Positions 52,442-60,881 of a stretch of 64,000 nucleotides of DNA are shown here, piece by piece; position 1 is the first letter of the stretch, and every line of letters begins with the position of its first letter. Both the position numbers and the translations under genes were made by a program. The notes beneath the pieces were generated by a model. That model saw only the letters and a list, made by a program, of their open reading frames with translations, did no database searches and had not been told where the DNA came from. Source of the DNA: Streptomyces sp. SID12501. Lineage in GTDB: Bacteria; Actinomycetota; Actinomycetes; Streptomycetales; Streptomycetaceae. The stretch lies in contig NZ_JAAGLU010000026.1 in assembly GCF_010550245.1 (NCBI RefSeq), positions 1 to 64,000 on the forward strand, given 5' to 3'.

Positions 52442-52489
52442 CCGCCCCAGGACACCGTACGAGTCTTCGTACGAGGTGTCCTGGGGCGG
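52442..52489 (-). terminator. Long hairpin terminator after the SigU/RsuA operon
   Basis: Outer arms of 15 bases (52442-52456, 52475-52489) and an inner GTACGA/TCGTAC pair form an extended hairpin 65 bases past the anti-sigma stop. Confidence 0.8.
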
Positions 52490-52554
52490 TCTCGGAGCGG
52501 TGGTGGAACCGTTGTGGAGCGGTTGTGGATCAGCCGTGGAACGGCTGCGGAAGG

Positions 52555-53388
52555 TCAGGCGTCGACCTCGACGAGCTTCTTGCCGGTGGAGTCGACAACC
52601 TCGTAGTGGTCGATCTCGTCGGTGCTGAAGGCCGTTCCACCGTGGATGAAGAGCGGGTTGCGGGCCGCTTCGGTCGTGGCGTCCTTGATGCCGTAGCCCG
52701 CCGTCGGGACGGACCAGTTGGACATGGTCTCGCGCGAGCCGTCCTTGCCGACGGCGATCAGGGAGCACTTCAGCGGACCCTTGACGCCTCCCAGCTCCAG
52801 GACCGCACTGACTCCCCAGGCCTTCGACTCCATCGCCACGGTCGCGGTGACCTTGGTGTTGGGGTCGGTGGCGGAGACCCGGTCGCTCATGAGACCGAAG
52901 GCCTCCTTGGCGGAGCCGGTGCTCTTCGGCGTCACCGTCGGCGACGGAGCGGCCACGCTGGTGGTGTCGCCGCCGGTCGTCGCGAACACCGCGGTCGGGC
53001 CGCCGATGATGAGGGCTGCCGCGGCGGCCACCATGTAGAAGCTGCGCCGACGCTTGCTCGCACGCCGTTCCGCGACCTCGTCGACCAGCCGCGTCGCGAG
53101 CTGTGAGCTCGGGCGGGCGGACAGCGACTCGCCGATGGCGGGAGATCCCTGGGCACCGGGCAGGTCCGCGAGTGCGGCCAGCATCGGTTCCATCCCGGCC
53201 AGCTCGTCGAGCTGCTGGGCGCACCACTCGCAGCCGGCGAGGTGTGCCTCGAAGGCCGTGGCCTCCGCGTCGTCGAGGATGCCGAGGGCGTAGGCGCCTA
53301 CGGTCTCGTGTTCGTTCGGGCCTTGGGAACCCTGCATTCCTCGCATGGAACCAGGACTACCCGCTCCGAACCCCCCGTAAATGCTCAT
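52555..53388 (-). CDS. rsuA: Membrane anti-sigma factor with zinc-binding (ZAS) domain
   Basis: 277 residues. N-terminal ZAS motif: HETVGAYALGILDDAEATAF then EAHLAGCEWCAQQL (HxxxC-x-x-C type, residues ~27-60). One transmembrane helix at ~117-138 (FYMVAAAAALIIGGPTAVFA), then an extracytoplasmic domain of ~130 residues. It should hold SigU at the membrane until an envelope signal leads to its release. The ATG overlaps the sigma-factor stop by four bases, the usual coupling. Named by neighbourhood with SCO2953/2954. Confidence 0.87.
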   Translation of the reverse strand: MSIYGGFGAGSPGSMRGMQGSQGPNEHETVGAYALGILDDAEATAFEAHLAGCEWCAQQLDELAGMEPMLAALADLPGAQGSPAIGESLSARPSSQLATRLVDEVAERRASKRRRSFYMVAAAAALIIGGPTAVFATTGGDTTSVAAPSPTVTPKSTGSAKEAFGLMSDRVSATDPNTKVTATVAMESKAWGVSAVLELGGVKGPLKCSLIAVGKDGSRETMSNWSVPTAGYGIKDATTEAARNPLFIHGGTAFSTDEIDHYEVVDSTGKKLVEVDA

Positions 53389-53960
53389 GCCGTCACCCCC
53401 CGCTCCTCAAGTGCGAGCTTCATCGAACGCAGGGCGTAGAAGACCCGTGAGCGCACCGTTCCGCTGGGTATGCCCAGCGTTTCGGCGGCCTCGTTCACGG
53501 TACGTCCCTTGAAATAGGTCTCGACCAGAACCTCCCGGTGGGCGGGGGTCAGGTCGTCGAGCGCGTCCGACAACGTCATCAGCCACAGCGCCTTGTCGAT
53601 CTCGTCCTCCGCGGGGATCACCTCCAGCGGCGACGGGTCCACCTCCTGCGGCCGGGCCTGCCGGCTGCGATGCCCGTCGATGACGATGCGCCGGGCGACC
53701 GTCACCAGCCAGGGGCGTACCGAACCGGTTGCCCGATTGAGCTGACCGGCGTTCTTCCAGGCACGGATTAGCGTCTCCTGCACGACGTCCTCGGCTCGTT
53801 GCCGGTCACCGGCGACCAGCCTGAGGACATATGCCAGGAGGGGCCCTGCGTGCTCTCGGTACAGCGCACGCATCAGGTCCTCGTCGGGCTCCGAGGGCTG
53901 GGACATGCGATGTCGGGCCCTCGGTGCTTGTTCATTGGCCACGACGGAATACTTGCGCAC
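53385..53960 (-). CDS. sigU: ECF sigma factor SigU-like
   Basis: 191 residues from a GTG with GGAGGTGGGC directly upstream; an internal ATG at 53906 is the alternative and lacks such a site. Region 2 is YREHAGPLLAYVLRLVAGDR through DVVQETLIRAWKN, and RPWLVTVARRIVIDGHRSR; region 4 is LTPAHREVLVETYFKGRTVN and AAETLGIPSGTVRSRVFYAL. In S. coelicolor excess SigU blocks development and alters secretion (recalled). Controlled by the co-encoded membrane anti-sigma factor. Confidence 0.88.
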   Translation of the reverse strand: MRKYSVVANEQAPRARHRMSQPSEPDEDLMRALYREHAGPLLAYVLRLVAGDRQRAEDVVQETLIRAWKNAGQLNRATGSVRPWLVTVARRIVIDGHRSRQARPQEVDPSPLEVIPAEDEIDKALWLMTLSDALDDLTPAHREVLVETYFKGRTVNEAAETLGIPSGTVRSRVFYALRSMKLALEERGVTA

Positions 53961-54276
53961 GCCCACCTCCGCTGTCCCGGGTTCCCCCGGTCGGTCGCTC
54001 CCCCCCAGGTACGGAAGTGACATGCGGGATGTTCAACGTGTGACCACAACTTTCTTTGCCCGGCCCCGACGTGAGGGACAAGAGAGCACATTTCTGCCGC
54101 AAGTGCTTTACGTTTTCGCCACATTGGCAAGTTCGGGGCGATGCCCGCGGCGCGCCGACTGGAAACACACGTGTAACCAAGGTCACTGCGACCCCGGGGA
54201 GTTGACAGGACCGATTCCGCCAGAAAGGCCCGCTATGGGTGATACGCGGAGGGTCTGGGTGCGTGCTGGAAACGAT
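53961..54276. promoter_or_regulatory. Upstream region of sigU
   Basis: 316 bases without a gene. It must hold the sigU promoter. TTGACA on the plus strand at about 54201 has no good -10 partner. The centre (54045-54140) is relatively AT-rich for this genome. Confidence 0.35.
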
Positions 54277-54888
54277 CTACGCGCGTGCCAGGGCGGCCCG
54301 CCGCCGGTGTCTCGCGACCCGTTCCCGATTGCCGCAGATCTCACTGGAGCACCATCTGCGCCGTCTGCCCCGGGAGGTGTCGAGGTAGACGATCGAGCAG
54401 CTGTCGCCCTCGCACTGGCGCAGGCACGCGCGTGCCACGGGGTCGGTGAGCAGCTCCACGGCGTCCCGGGCGACCGCGCCGAGCAGGGCCGCGCAGTCGG
54501 GCGGCCCGTGCAGCTCCCGTACGAGCGTGCCGTCCTCGGCGCGGACCGCACGGGGGGCCGGGGGCGCCGGGCGGGCGAGCTCGTTGAGGCGGGTGAGGGC
54601 CTGGTCGAGGTGGCGGAGGTCGGCGGCCGGGGGGCTGTGCACCAACTGACCGGTCAACCGGCCGGTCAGGTCCCGCAGTTCACGGAAGTGTGCGACCCAG
54701 GAGGCGTCCGCGTGGTGCAGGGGCGTGCCCGCCGGGACGAGTCCGGACGCGGCGATCCAGGCGCGGAGCGGCTCGACGGCGCCGAGCCGTTCCTCGGGGT
54801 GGGCGGTCGCCAGCAGATCCAGGCTGATCCGCCCGGCGTCGAAACGCAGCTCGTACGAGACTGTGGCCACGGTCGTCTCCGATGCCAT
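54277..54888 (-). CDS. CGNR zinc-finger protein (ABATE domain)
   Basis: 203 residues. The N-terminal ABATE domain (SLDLLATAHPEERLGAVEPL, LRAWIAASGLVP) is followed by the C-terminal CGNR finger: LRQCEGDSCSIVYLDTSRGR, RRWCSSEICGNRERVARHRR. The four Cys bind zinc, and the basic CGNR part is thought to bind DNA or RNA, so these are usually called stress-linked transcription regulators. Target unknown. Confidence 0.88.
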   Translation of the reverse strand: MASETTVATVSYELRFDAGRISLDLLATAHPEERLGAVEPLRAWIAASGLVPAGTPLHHADASWVAHFRELRDLTGRLTGQLVHSPPAADLRHLDQALTRLNELARPAPPAPRAVRAEDGTLVRELHGPPDCAALLGAVARDAVELLTDPVARACLRQCEGDSCSIVYLDTSRGRRRRWCSSEICGNRERVARHRRRAALARA

Positions 54889-55482
54889 GTGCCTGTCACC
54901 GCCTAGGGGTCGCCACCGTACGGGGCAGCCGGGATGTCGGTGGGATGCCAGTGAGGGGGTGTGAGGGGGTCAGGGGAACCGTTCCCTCTACAGTGCCTGC
55001 CCGCTGTCGCGGCCGGAACCCCTTGTACGGGTCGCTCCACGGGATACGCGGTTCGTTCGGCGTGGGCCGGTGGGGGCGGCTCGCTCTGCGGGGTGGGCGG
55101 TTCGCTCACCCGCGGGCCGGTGGAGGCGCCCGCCCGGCCGGGTACGCGGCTCGTCCAACCGCAGGGCGATGAGGGCGGCTCGCTCCGTGGGATGGGCTGT
55201 TCGCTCACCCTGCGGGCCGGTGGGGACACCACCCGGCCGGGTACGCGGCTCGTCCAACCGCAGGGCGATGAGGGCGGCTCGCTCCGTGGGATGGGCTGTT
55301 CGCTCACCCTGCGGGCCGGTGGGGACACCACCCGGCCGGGTACGCGGCTCGTCCGCCCACGGGCCGGTGGGGGCTGGGCGCGCGGTTCCCCGCGCCCCTG
55401 TCGGGGCGCGACTCCTCCGAGGCCGCCCGGCGGACGCCGACGCCCCTGCGACGACCGCGCCGGTCCGGCCGGCCCGGGAGGG
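54889..55482. other. Repeat-rich gene-free region
   Basis: 594 bases with no gene I would accept. It contains two exact 99-base tandem copies (55141-55338), a diverged copy before them, and a REP-like fragment (55377-55412). Confidence 0.5.
55141..55338. repeat. Two exact 99-bp tandem repeats
   Basis: The unit starting GGTACGCGGCTCGTCC recurs at 55141, 55240 and (partly) 55339. A looser copy precedes it from about 55042. The period equals 33 codons, so every frame stays open through the repeats, explaining spurious frames here. Confidence 0.9.
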
Positions 55483-56649
55483 CTACACGTCGGAGTACTT
55501 GGCGTCGGCCGCCGGGTCCAGCGCGAGCCGGTAGCCGCGTTTGACGACCGTATGGATCAGTTTGGGCGCGCCGAGGGCGGTGCGCAGGCGGGCCATCGCC
55601 GTCTCCACGGCGTGCTCGTCGCGGCCGGCTCCGGGCAGCGCGCGCAGCAGTTCGGCGCGGGCGACGACCCACCCCGGCCGCCGGGACAGCGCCCGCATCA
55701 GGGACATCCCGGCGGGCGGTACGGGCCGCAGGGCACCGTCGACGATGACGGCTTGCCCGCGGATCTCGACGCGGTGCCCGGCGATGGGCAACGCCCGTGC
55801 GCGGGCCGGGAGTTCCTGGCAGAGGAGCTGTACGAGGGGGCCGAGCCGGAAGCGTTCGGGGAACACCGTGTCTACGCCGTGGGCCTGGAGCGGCAGCGCG
55901 GTGACCGGGCCGACGCAGGCGGGCAGGACGTCGTGGTGGAGGGCGGCGAGGAGTTCGGGGAGCAGGCCCCGTTCCTCCGCGCGGGAGAGAAGGGACGCGG
56001 CGGCGGGGGCGCTGGTGAAGGTGAGCGCGTCCAGGCCGCGCGAGACGGTGGAGTCGAGGAGCCGGTCGACGGGGCCGATGTCCTCCGGTGGCATCCATCG
56101 GTAGACGGGCACGCCGACGACCTCGGCGCCCGCCGCACGCAGCGACTCGACGAAGCCGGGCAGGGGCTCGCCGTGCAGCTGGATGGCGATACGGCGCCCT
56201 TCGACGCCCTCCTCCAGAAGCCGGTCGAGCACCTCGGCCATGGACTCGGAGGCCGGCGACCACTCCTCCCTGAGCCCGACGGCCCGGACGGACCCCTTGA
56301 CCTTGGGCCCGCGCGCCAGCAGTTCCACGCCGCCGAGACAGGCGAGCAGATCCTCCCCGAGCCCCCAGCCGTCGGCGGCCTCGATCCAGCCCCGGAAGCC
56401 GATGGCGGTGGTGGCGATGACGATGTCCGGCGCCTGGCCGATCAGCTGCTTGGTGGCCGCGAGCAGCTCACTGTCGTCGGCGAGCTGCACGATCCGCAGG
56501 GCGGGCGCGTGTACGACGGCGGCGCCCCGCCGCTGGAGGAGTGTCCCGAGTTCGTCGGCCCGACGCGCGGCCGTGACACCCACGGTGAACCCCGCGAGGG
56601 GGCCGTGGTCCGGCAGGCCCTGTTCCGGTCGCTGCTGTTCGTCGTACAT
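55483..56649 (-). CDS. nnaR: NnaR-like regulator: HemD-type domain fused to winged helix
   Basis: 388 residues. Residues ~15-260 resemble uroporphyrinogen-III synthase (LAGFTVGVTAARRADELGTL, YRWMPPEDIGPVDRLLDSTV, TFTSAPAAASLL); residues ~290-385 are an OmpR-type DNA-binding winged helix (LRPVPPAGMSLMRALSRRPG, HAVETAMARLRTALGA, LIHTVVKRGYRL). This fusion beside a nitrate transporter is the NnaR arrangement, a regulator of nitrate/nitrite assimilation working with GlnR in S. coelicolor (recalled for SCO2958). A GlnR-like box lies upstream. Confidence 0.87.
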   Translation of the reverse strand: MYDEQQRPEQGLPDHGPLAGFTVGVTAARRADELGTLLQRRGAAVVHAPALRIVQLADDSELLAATKQLIGQAPDIVIATTAIGFRGWIEAADGWGLGEDLLACLGGVELLARGPKVKGSVRAVGLREEWSPASESMAEVLDRLLEEGVEGRRIAIQLHGEPLPGFVESLRAAGAEVVGVPVYRWMPPEDIGPVDRLLDSTVSRGLDALTFTSAPAAASLLSRAEERGLLPELLAALHHDVLPACVGPVTALPLQAHGVDTVFPERFRLGPLVQLLCQELPARARALPIAGHRVEIRGQAVIVDGALRPVPPAGMSLMRALSRRPGWVVARAELLRALPGAGRDEHAVETAMARLRTALGAPKLIHTVVKRGYRLALDPAADAKYSDV

Positions 56650-56695
56650 GGCTCTCGTCCCGCAGTCGGGTCACATCTGCACAAGCGTGCCGAAC

Positions 56696-56723
56696 GAGCC
56701 TGTCAACAGCGCGTGACAGGCTC
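56696..56723 (-). terminator. Hairpin between narK and nnaR
   Basis: GAGCCTGTCA and TGACAGGCTC (10-base perfect arms) around eight bases. It may end narK transcripts or attenuate read-through into nnaR. Confidence 0.6.
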
Positions 56724-56734
56724 GGTTCGACTTC

Positions 56735-56750
56735 ATGTCGCTGGTGTTAC
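56735..56750 (-). promoter_or_regulatory. Candidate GlnR box upstream of nnaR
   Basis: On the minus strand GTAAC-n6-GACAT, compared with the GlnR half-site pattern gTnAC-n6-GaAAc: first half perfect, second half 3 of 5. Its position between narK and nnaR fits GlnR control of nnaR. Confidence 0.45.
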
Positions 56751-56771
56751 TTAAGCCCCTTCGGGCGAAGG

Positions 56772-58154
56772 TCACACCTCGGCGTAGCTGAGCTGCGGCT
56801 TCGCTTCGGAAGCTGTGGTTTCGGTGGCCTGTGCACCCGACGGGCGGCGAAGGTATACGGCCCAGGTGACCAGGAAGCAGACCCCGTAGAAGGCGAGGAA
56901 GGCGACGAAGGCACCGGTGCCGGAGCCGACGCTCAGGAACGACTGGCGGAGGGAGAGGTTGATCCCGAGGCCGCCGAGCGCGCCGACCGCGCCGATGAGC
57001 CCCATGGAGGCGCCGGACAGGCGACGGCCGTAGGCCGCAGCCTCCTCACCCTCCAGTCCCTTGGCGAGGGCCTTGGCCTGGAAGATGCCGGGGATCATCT
57101 TGAAGGTCGAGCCGTTGCCGAGGCCGGAGAGGACGAACAGGACGATGAAGGCCGTGGTGAACAGGGGCAGCGACTTCTGCATGGACGCGACGACGATGAA
57201 ACCGGTGGCGCCGGCCATGCCGACGTAGTTGTACAGCGTGATCTTCGCCCCGCCGAAGCGGTCGGCGAGCGCGCCGCCCACGGGCCGGATCAGCGAGCCG
57301 AGCAGCGGGCCGATGAAGGTGACGTACGCGGACTCCAGCGGCGTACGCCCGAACTGGGTCTGCAGGACGAGGCCGAAGGCGAAGCTGTAGCCGATGAACG
57401 ACCCGAACGTCCCGATGTAGAGGAAGGACATGATCCAGGTGTGCGCGTCCTTGACGGCGTCCTTGGCGGCGCCGGTGTCGTTCTTCAGGTGCGCGATGTT
57501 GTCCATCTTGACCGCGGCGAGGACGGCGGCGATGAGGATGAGCGGGATGTAGATCCCGAGGAGCACCCGCGGCCCGCCGCTCGCGCCGATGACGGCGAGC
57601 CCGATGAGCTGCACGACCGGGACACCGATGTTGCCGCCGCCGGCGTTGAGCCCGAGGGCCCAGCCCTTCTTCCTGAGCGGGAAGAAGGCGTTGATGTTGG
57701 TCATGCTGGAGGCGAAGTTGCCGCCGCCGATGCCGGCGAGCATGGCGCAGGCGAGGAACGTGTTGAAGGACGTCCCCGGCTCCATGACGATGAACGCCGC
57801 GATCGTCGGGATGAGCAGGAGCGCCGCGGAGACGACGGTCCAGTTCCGGCCACCGAAGAGGGCGACCGCGAAGGTGTAGGGGACGCGGACGACGGCGCCG
57901 ACGGCCGTGGCCATCGACACGATGAAGAACTTGTCGGCCGGGGTGAGCCCGTACTCCGGTCCCATGAACAGCACCATCACGGACCACAGCGTCCAGATGG
58001 AGAAACCGATGTGCTCGGAGAGCACGGAGAAGAACAGGTTGCGGCGGGCGACCTTCTCGCCGGTCGCGTTCCAGAAGGCCTCGTCCTCGGGATCCCAGTG
58101 CTCGATCCAGCGGCCTCCCTTGCCGGGGGCGGGGGCTGAACTAGGGGCTGTCAT
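56772..58154 (-). CDS. narK: Nitrate/nitrite transporter, NNP family
   Basis: 460 residues, 12 hydrophobic segments. NNP-family signatures are seen: ARRNLFFSVLSEHIGFSIWT at the start, GGGNFASSMTNINAFFPLRK with the Gly-rich helix 5, and LNAGGGNIGVPVVQLIGL in helix 5-6; RVPYTFAV holds the nitrate-binding Arg region. It moves nitrate/nitrite across the cytoplasmic membrane. It stands upstream of the NnaR-like regulator on the same strand, supporting a role in nitrogen assimilation. Confidence 0.93.
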   Translation of the reverse strand: MTAPSSAPAPGKGGRWIEHWDPEDEAFWNATGEKVARRNLFFSVLSEHIGFSIWTLWSVMVLFMGPEYGLTPADKFFIVSMATAVGAVVRVPYTFAVALFGGRNWTVVSAALLLIPTIAAFIVMEPGTSFNTFLACAMLAGIGGGNFASSMTNINAFFPLRKKGWALGLNAGGGNIGVPVVQLIGLAVIGASGGPRVLLGIYIPLILIAAVLAAVKMDNIAHLKNDTGAAKDAVKDAHTWIMSFLYIGTFGSFIGYSFAFGLVLQTQFGRTPLESAYVTFIGPLLGSLIRPVGGALADRFGGAKITLYNYVGMAGATGFIVVASMQKSLPLFTTAFIVLFVLSGLGNGSTFKMIPGIFQAKALAKGLEGEEAAAYGRRLSGASMGLIGAVGALGGLGINLSLRQSFLSVGSGTGAFVAFLAFYGVCFLVTWAVYLRRPSGAQATETTASEAKPQLSYAEV

Positions 58155-58308
58155 GACGCCTCCACGGTGGTCCGGGGCTCGGGTGGTTCTTTTTTGGGGT
58201 GCTGAGCGGTGATGAGTCCCGAAGGTAGGCAGAGCGCGTTTCCGCCCTGTGGCTGTGGGTGACCGGAAGGGAACTTTGCTCTCACCCCGCGAGGAGGTGG
58301 GATGAGAG

Positions 58309-58328
58309 GTTACGCAGACGGAGGTAAC
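58309..58328. promoter_or_regulatory. GTTAC/GTAAC inverted repeat upstream of narK
   Basis: GTTAC and GTAAC are ten bases apart (58309-58313, 58324-58328), ~155 bases before narK. The halves look like GlnR a-sites but the spacing differs from the standard six bases, so assignment is weak. Confidence 0.3.
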
Positions 58329-58410
58329 GGCCAGGGCACGGCGGTGCCTCTTGAGGGGTGCGGGGTCCCGCTATCCTCTAGCGGACCCCACACAGGGAAC
58401 GGGAGGGTCC

Positions 58411-58965
58411 ATGTCTGCCGAGCCGAGGTCCGACAGGCCTGAGGCGCAGCCCGCCCGGCGCACCTTCACCGGGAACGTGCTCTTCGCGGCCGCGTTCCTC
58501 CTCGTCTTCGCCACGACGATGGGCGGGGCGTTCGCGTGTGTGTTCCTGATGCTGAGGCTGGGGGACTCCTCGCCTCTGTCGTCGCTGGTTCACGAGGACG
58601 GGCGGGGTGCCCTGGTGGCCGGAGGGATCGTTCTCGGGGCCATTCCCGGGCTGTACCTGCCGTTGATTCTGATCGCCATGGTGCGCGGCACCGGGGACTC
58701 CCCCCGGATGGAGGTGGGCGCGGCCGGCAAGAAGGTTCTCGGGCTGGTCCTCTTCGACGTCTACGTGTTCGTCCTGGCCGTCGTCGCGTCCCTGCTGGGG
58801 TGGATTTTGCCCGCAGGCATCACCAATGTGGTCGCGGTCGTCGTCGTCGGTTTCAGCTGGATTCCGCTGGCGCTGTTCCCCTGGGAGAAGGTCGGCATGG
58901 GCGGCGTGGTCGGACTCCGCCGCCCAGGGTCCGCTCGTCCGTCGATCTCACTCCAGAAGGACTGA
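58411..58965 (+). CDS. Integral membrane protein, unknown function
   Basis: 184 residues with about four transmembrane helices (LFAAAFLLVFATTMGGAFAC, VAGGIVLGAIPGLYLPLILI, VLGLVLFDVYVFVLAVVASL, ITNVVAVVVVGFSWIPLALF) and charged ends. No family recognised. GGGAGGG lies upstream of the ATG. Divergent from narK; its end overlaps the convergent hypothetical gene by 18 bases. Confidence 0.65.
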   Translation: MSAEPRSDRPEAQPARRTFTGNVLFAAAFLLVFATTMGGAFACVFLMLRLGDSSPLSSLVHEDGRGALVAGGIVLGAIPGLYLPLILIAMVRGTGDSPRMEVGAAGKKVLGLVLFDVYVFVLAVVASLLGWILPAGITNVVAVVVVGFSWIPLALFPWEKVGMGGVVGLRRPGSARPSISLQKD

Positions 58966-59352
58966 GTCCGCCAACTCGTCGGCGATCTTCTCCAGTTCCT
59001 CGCCGAAACCCAGGGTCGACCACAGCAACCGGCACTCCAGAGCAGTCGGGTACGCACGCGGCAGGATGTAGTGGGCCACCCCCTCCACGATGGTGCCGCT
59101 GTCGGCGTCCGGCGCCGTCGGCTCCAGGCGATGGACCCTGAGGGCCGGTCCCAGCAGCAGCTCGACCTCTGTGAGCCCCTGCCCTCCGAAGTACGGCCCC
59201 TCCGCGCGGGCCGCCTCGGCGCGAAAGGCGGCGGAAGAGGGGCACAGGCAAAGGACGCCGGCCGCTGGCTGCCCGGGTCCCGCGGACTGCTCGACCGGAT
59301 CGACTCCCTGCTCGTCGCACTGGCCGTCCTGCTGCTCCTGCGCTGACCCGAT
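58948..59352 (-). CDS. Conserved hypothetical protein, start uncertain
   Basis: The C-terminal ~85 residues look like a real conserved protein (YFGGQGLTEVELLLGPALRV, then SGTIVEGVAHYILPRAYPTA and LWSTLGFGEELEKIADELAD). Upstream of that the frame passes a Gln/Pro-rich lead (SAQEQQDGQCDEQGVDPVEQ) with no ATG, GTG or TTG at a sensible place; 59352 is only the point where protein-like sequence begins. Either an unusual start or a small frame error is involved. Function unknown. Confidence 0.5.
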   Translation of the reverse strand: MGSAQEQQDGQCDEQGVDPVEQSAGPGQPAAGVLCLCPSSAAFRAEAARAEGPYFGGQGLTEVELLLGPALRVHRLEPTAPDADSGTIVEGVAHYILPRAYPTALECRLLWSTLGFGEELEKIADELADSVLLE

Positions 59353-59389
59353 CGCCCGCCGGGCAGGTTGGCCCAGCGGCGATCCCCTG

Positions 59390-59540
59390 AGGCCCGGGGG
59401 CCTGAGGACCGGGAGCTGGAGCCGAGGCCCAGAGCCGAGAGCCGAGGCCCGGGGCCAGAAGCCGGGAGCTGAGGCCCAAGGGCTGGGCGCCGGGAGCCGA
59501 GGCCCAGGGGCTGGGGCTCGATGGCCCAGGCCACCGGCCG
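59390..59540. repeat. Degenerate short tandem repeats
   Basis: Repeated variants of GGAGCCGAGGCCCAG run through this gap between the hypothetical gene and the acyltransferase. No gene. Confidence 0.6.
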
Positions 59541-59600
59541 CGCGCGGGACGGCCCGGCACCCACCAAGGTGCCGGGCCGTCCCACTCCCGTCTCTCACAC

Positions 59601-60881
59601 TCAGCCCCGCCGTCGCCCGCCCCCGCGCTTCGCCCCGTGCCCGTCCGGCCACAGCCGTGGGCTCCGCTTCGCCGCTACGTCCTCGATCCAGCCCAGTGCC
59701 AGTATCGTCAGGCCGATCAGGGGCCAGACCAGGACGAACATCCACAGGTTGTAGGTCGTGTCCAGCGCGGACACCATCCCGTCGGTCATGAACGGGAGGT
59801 CGTACAGACGGTCGATCAGCGGGACCGTGGCCATGATCAGGAAGTTGTGCCAGAGGTAGATCGTGACCGCTCGGTTGTTGGAGAGCGTGACCAGCCTGTC
59901 CCACTTGGCCAGGCGCCCCGGCAGCTCCTGCCACGACGGGGAGTACTGGAGCAGGATCACCACGAACCCGAACGACCACATCGCCTGGGCCAGCGGAATG
60001 TCGTTCAGGTCCCAGCCGTCAGGGCCCTTGTGGCCCGAGGCCCACCAGATGCCGAAGGCCATGAGCGGGACCGCGCAGGACACGGCGAGATAGCGCGGGA
60101 TCTTCTTCAGCAGGCCCTCGTGGTGGGCGAAGCCCAGCACCCAGCAGCCGCCGTACACCGCGAAGTCGGTCACCGCGTTGCCCGTCTCACCGGGGATGGT
60201 GACAACTCCCGTACCGACGACCGCCGTCAGGGCCAGCGGGGCGAGCAGCGTCGGCCACGGGAACCGGCGGAACGCCCACAGCAGCAGCGGCGAGGCGATC
60301 ACGAACCACAGGTAGGCCCGCAGATACCAGAGGGGGCCCGCGGCCTGGACCGCCCAGGTGTTCTCCAAGAGGCCGGACTTGGAGCCGATGCTCCACGGAT
60401 AGGGCGGGGCGCCGATCGGGATGAGGTAGTTCAGCAGTTCGACCAGGCCCCAGGTGCCGCCGTGGTCGGGATCCTTGGCCGGGTTCCAGCCGCCGAGGAA
60501 CATCAGCGCCAGCGCCACCGCGCTGAACGCCCACAGCGGGGGCAGCAGGCGCCGGATGCGGCCCCGGATCACCCCGAGTGCCGGGCGTTTCAGGGAGCGG
60601 GCCATCAGGGAGCCCGCCAGCGCGAACATCACGCCCATGGAGGGGAAGAGGACCGTCAGCCAGGCCCAGCCGAACAGGTGGTACACCACGACCCGGACCA
60701 GGGCGATGCTGCGGAGCAGGTCGAGATAGCGGTCGCGGCCCAGCTTCGTCGCCTGGGGCGAACGGGGCTCGGCGGCGGTCGTTTCCTCGGACGCCGGCTG
60801 TTGCGGAACTCCGTACGAGGGTGTGGTGGTCTCGTTGATCTCGTCGTACGGCGTCGTCGCCGCCGTATGTCGTTCGGTCAT
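59601..60881 (-). CDS. Membrane acyltransferase (OafA/acyltransferase-3 type)
   Basis: 426 residues, ~10 hydrophobic segments: RDRYLDLLRSIALVRVVVYH (start of the acyltransferase-3 domain with its early His), LFPSMGVMFALAGSLMARSL, GPLWYLRAYLWFVIASPLLL, and NNRAVTIYLWHNFLIMATVP. Such enzymes O-acetylate or otherwise acylate surface glycans. The ATG overlaps the stop of the glycan synthase gene (ATGA), so it likely modifies that polymer. A ~55-residue hydrophilic N-terminus precedes the first helix. Confidence 0.88.
   Translation of the reverse strand: MTERHTAATTPYDEINETTTPSYGVPQQPASEETTAAEPRSPQATKLGRDRYLDLLRSIALVRVVVYHLFGWAWLTVLFPSMGVMFALAGSLMARSLKRPALGVIRGRIRRLLPPLWAFSAVALALMFLGGWNPAKDPDHGGTWGLVELLNYLIPIGAPPYPWSIGSKSGLLENTWAVQAAGPLWYLRAYLWFVIASPLLLWAFRRFPWPTLLAPLALTAVVGTGVVTIPGETGNAVTDFAVYGGCWVLGFAHHEGLLKKIPRYLAVSCAVPLMAFGIWWASGHKGPDGWDLNDIPLAQAMWSFGFVVILLQYSPSWQELPGRLAKWDRLVTLSNNRAVTIYLWHNFLIMATVPLIDRLYDLPFMTDGMVSALDTTYNLWMFVLVWPLIGLTILALGWIEDVAAKRSPRLWPDGHGAKRGGGRRRG

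Noticed and set aside
54903..55331. Minus-strand protein with 33-residue repeats
   Set aside because: Produced by the 99-bp DNA repeat, whose period keeps all frames open; no start with ribosome site and no conserved pattern.
55141..55338. CRISPR array
   Set aside because: The repeats are directly adjacent 99-base units without spacers, and no cas genes are present.
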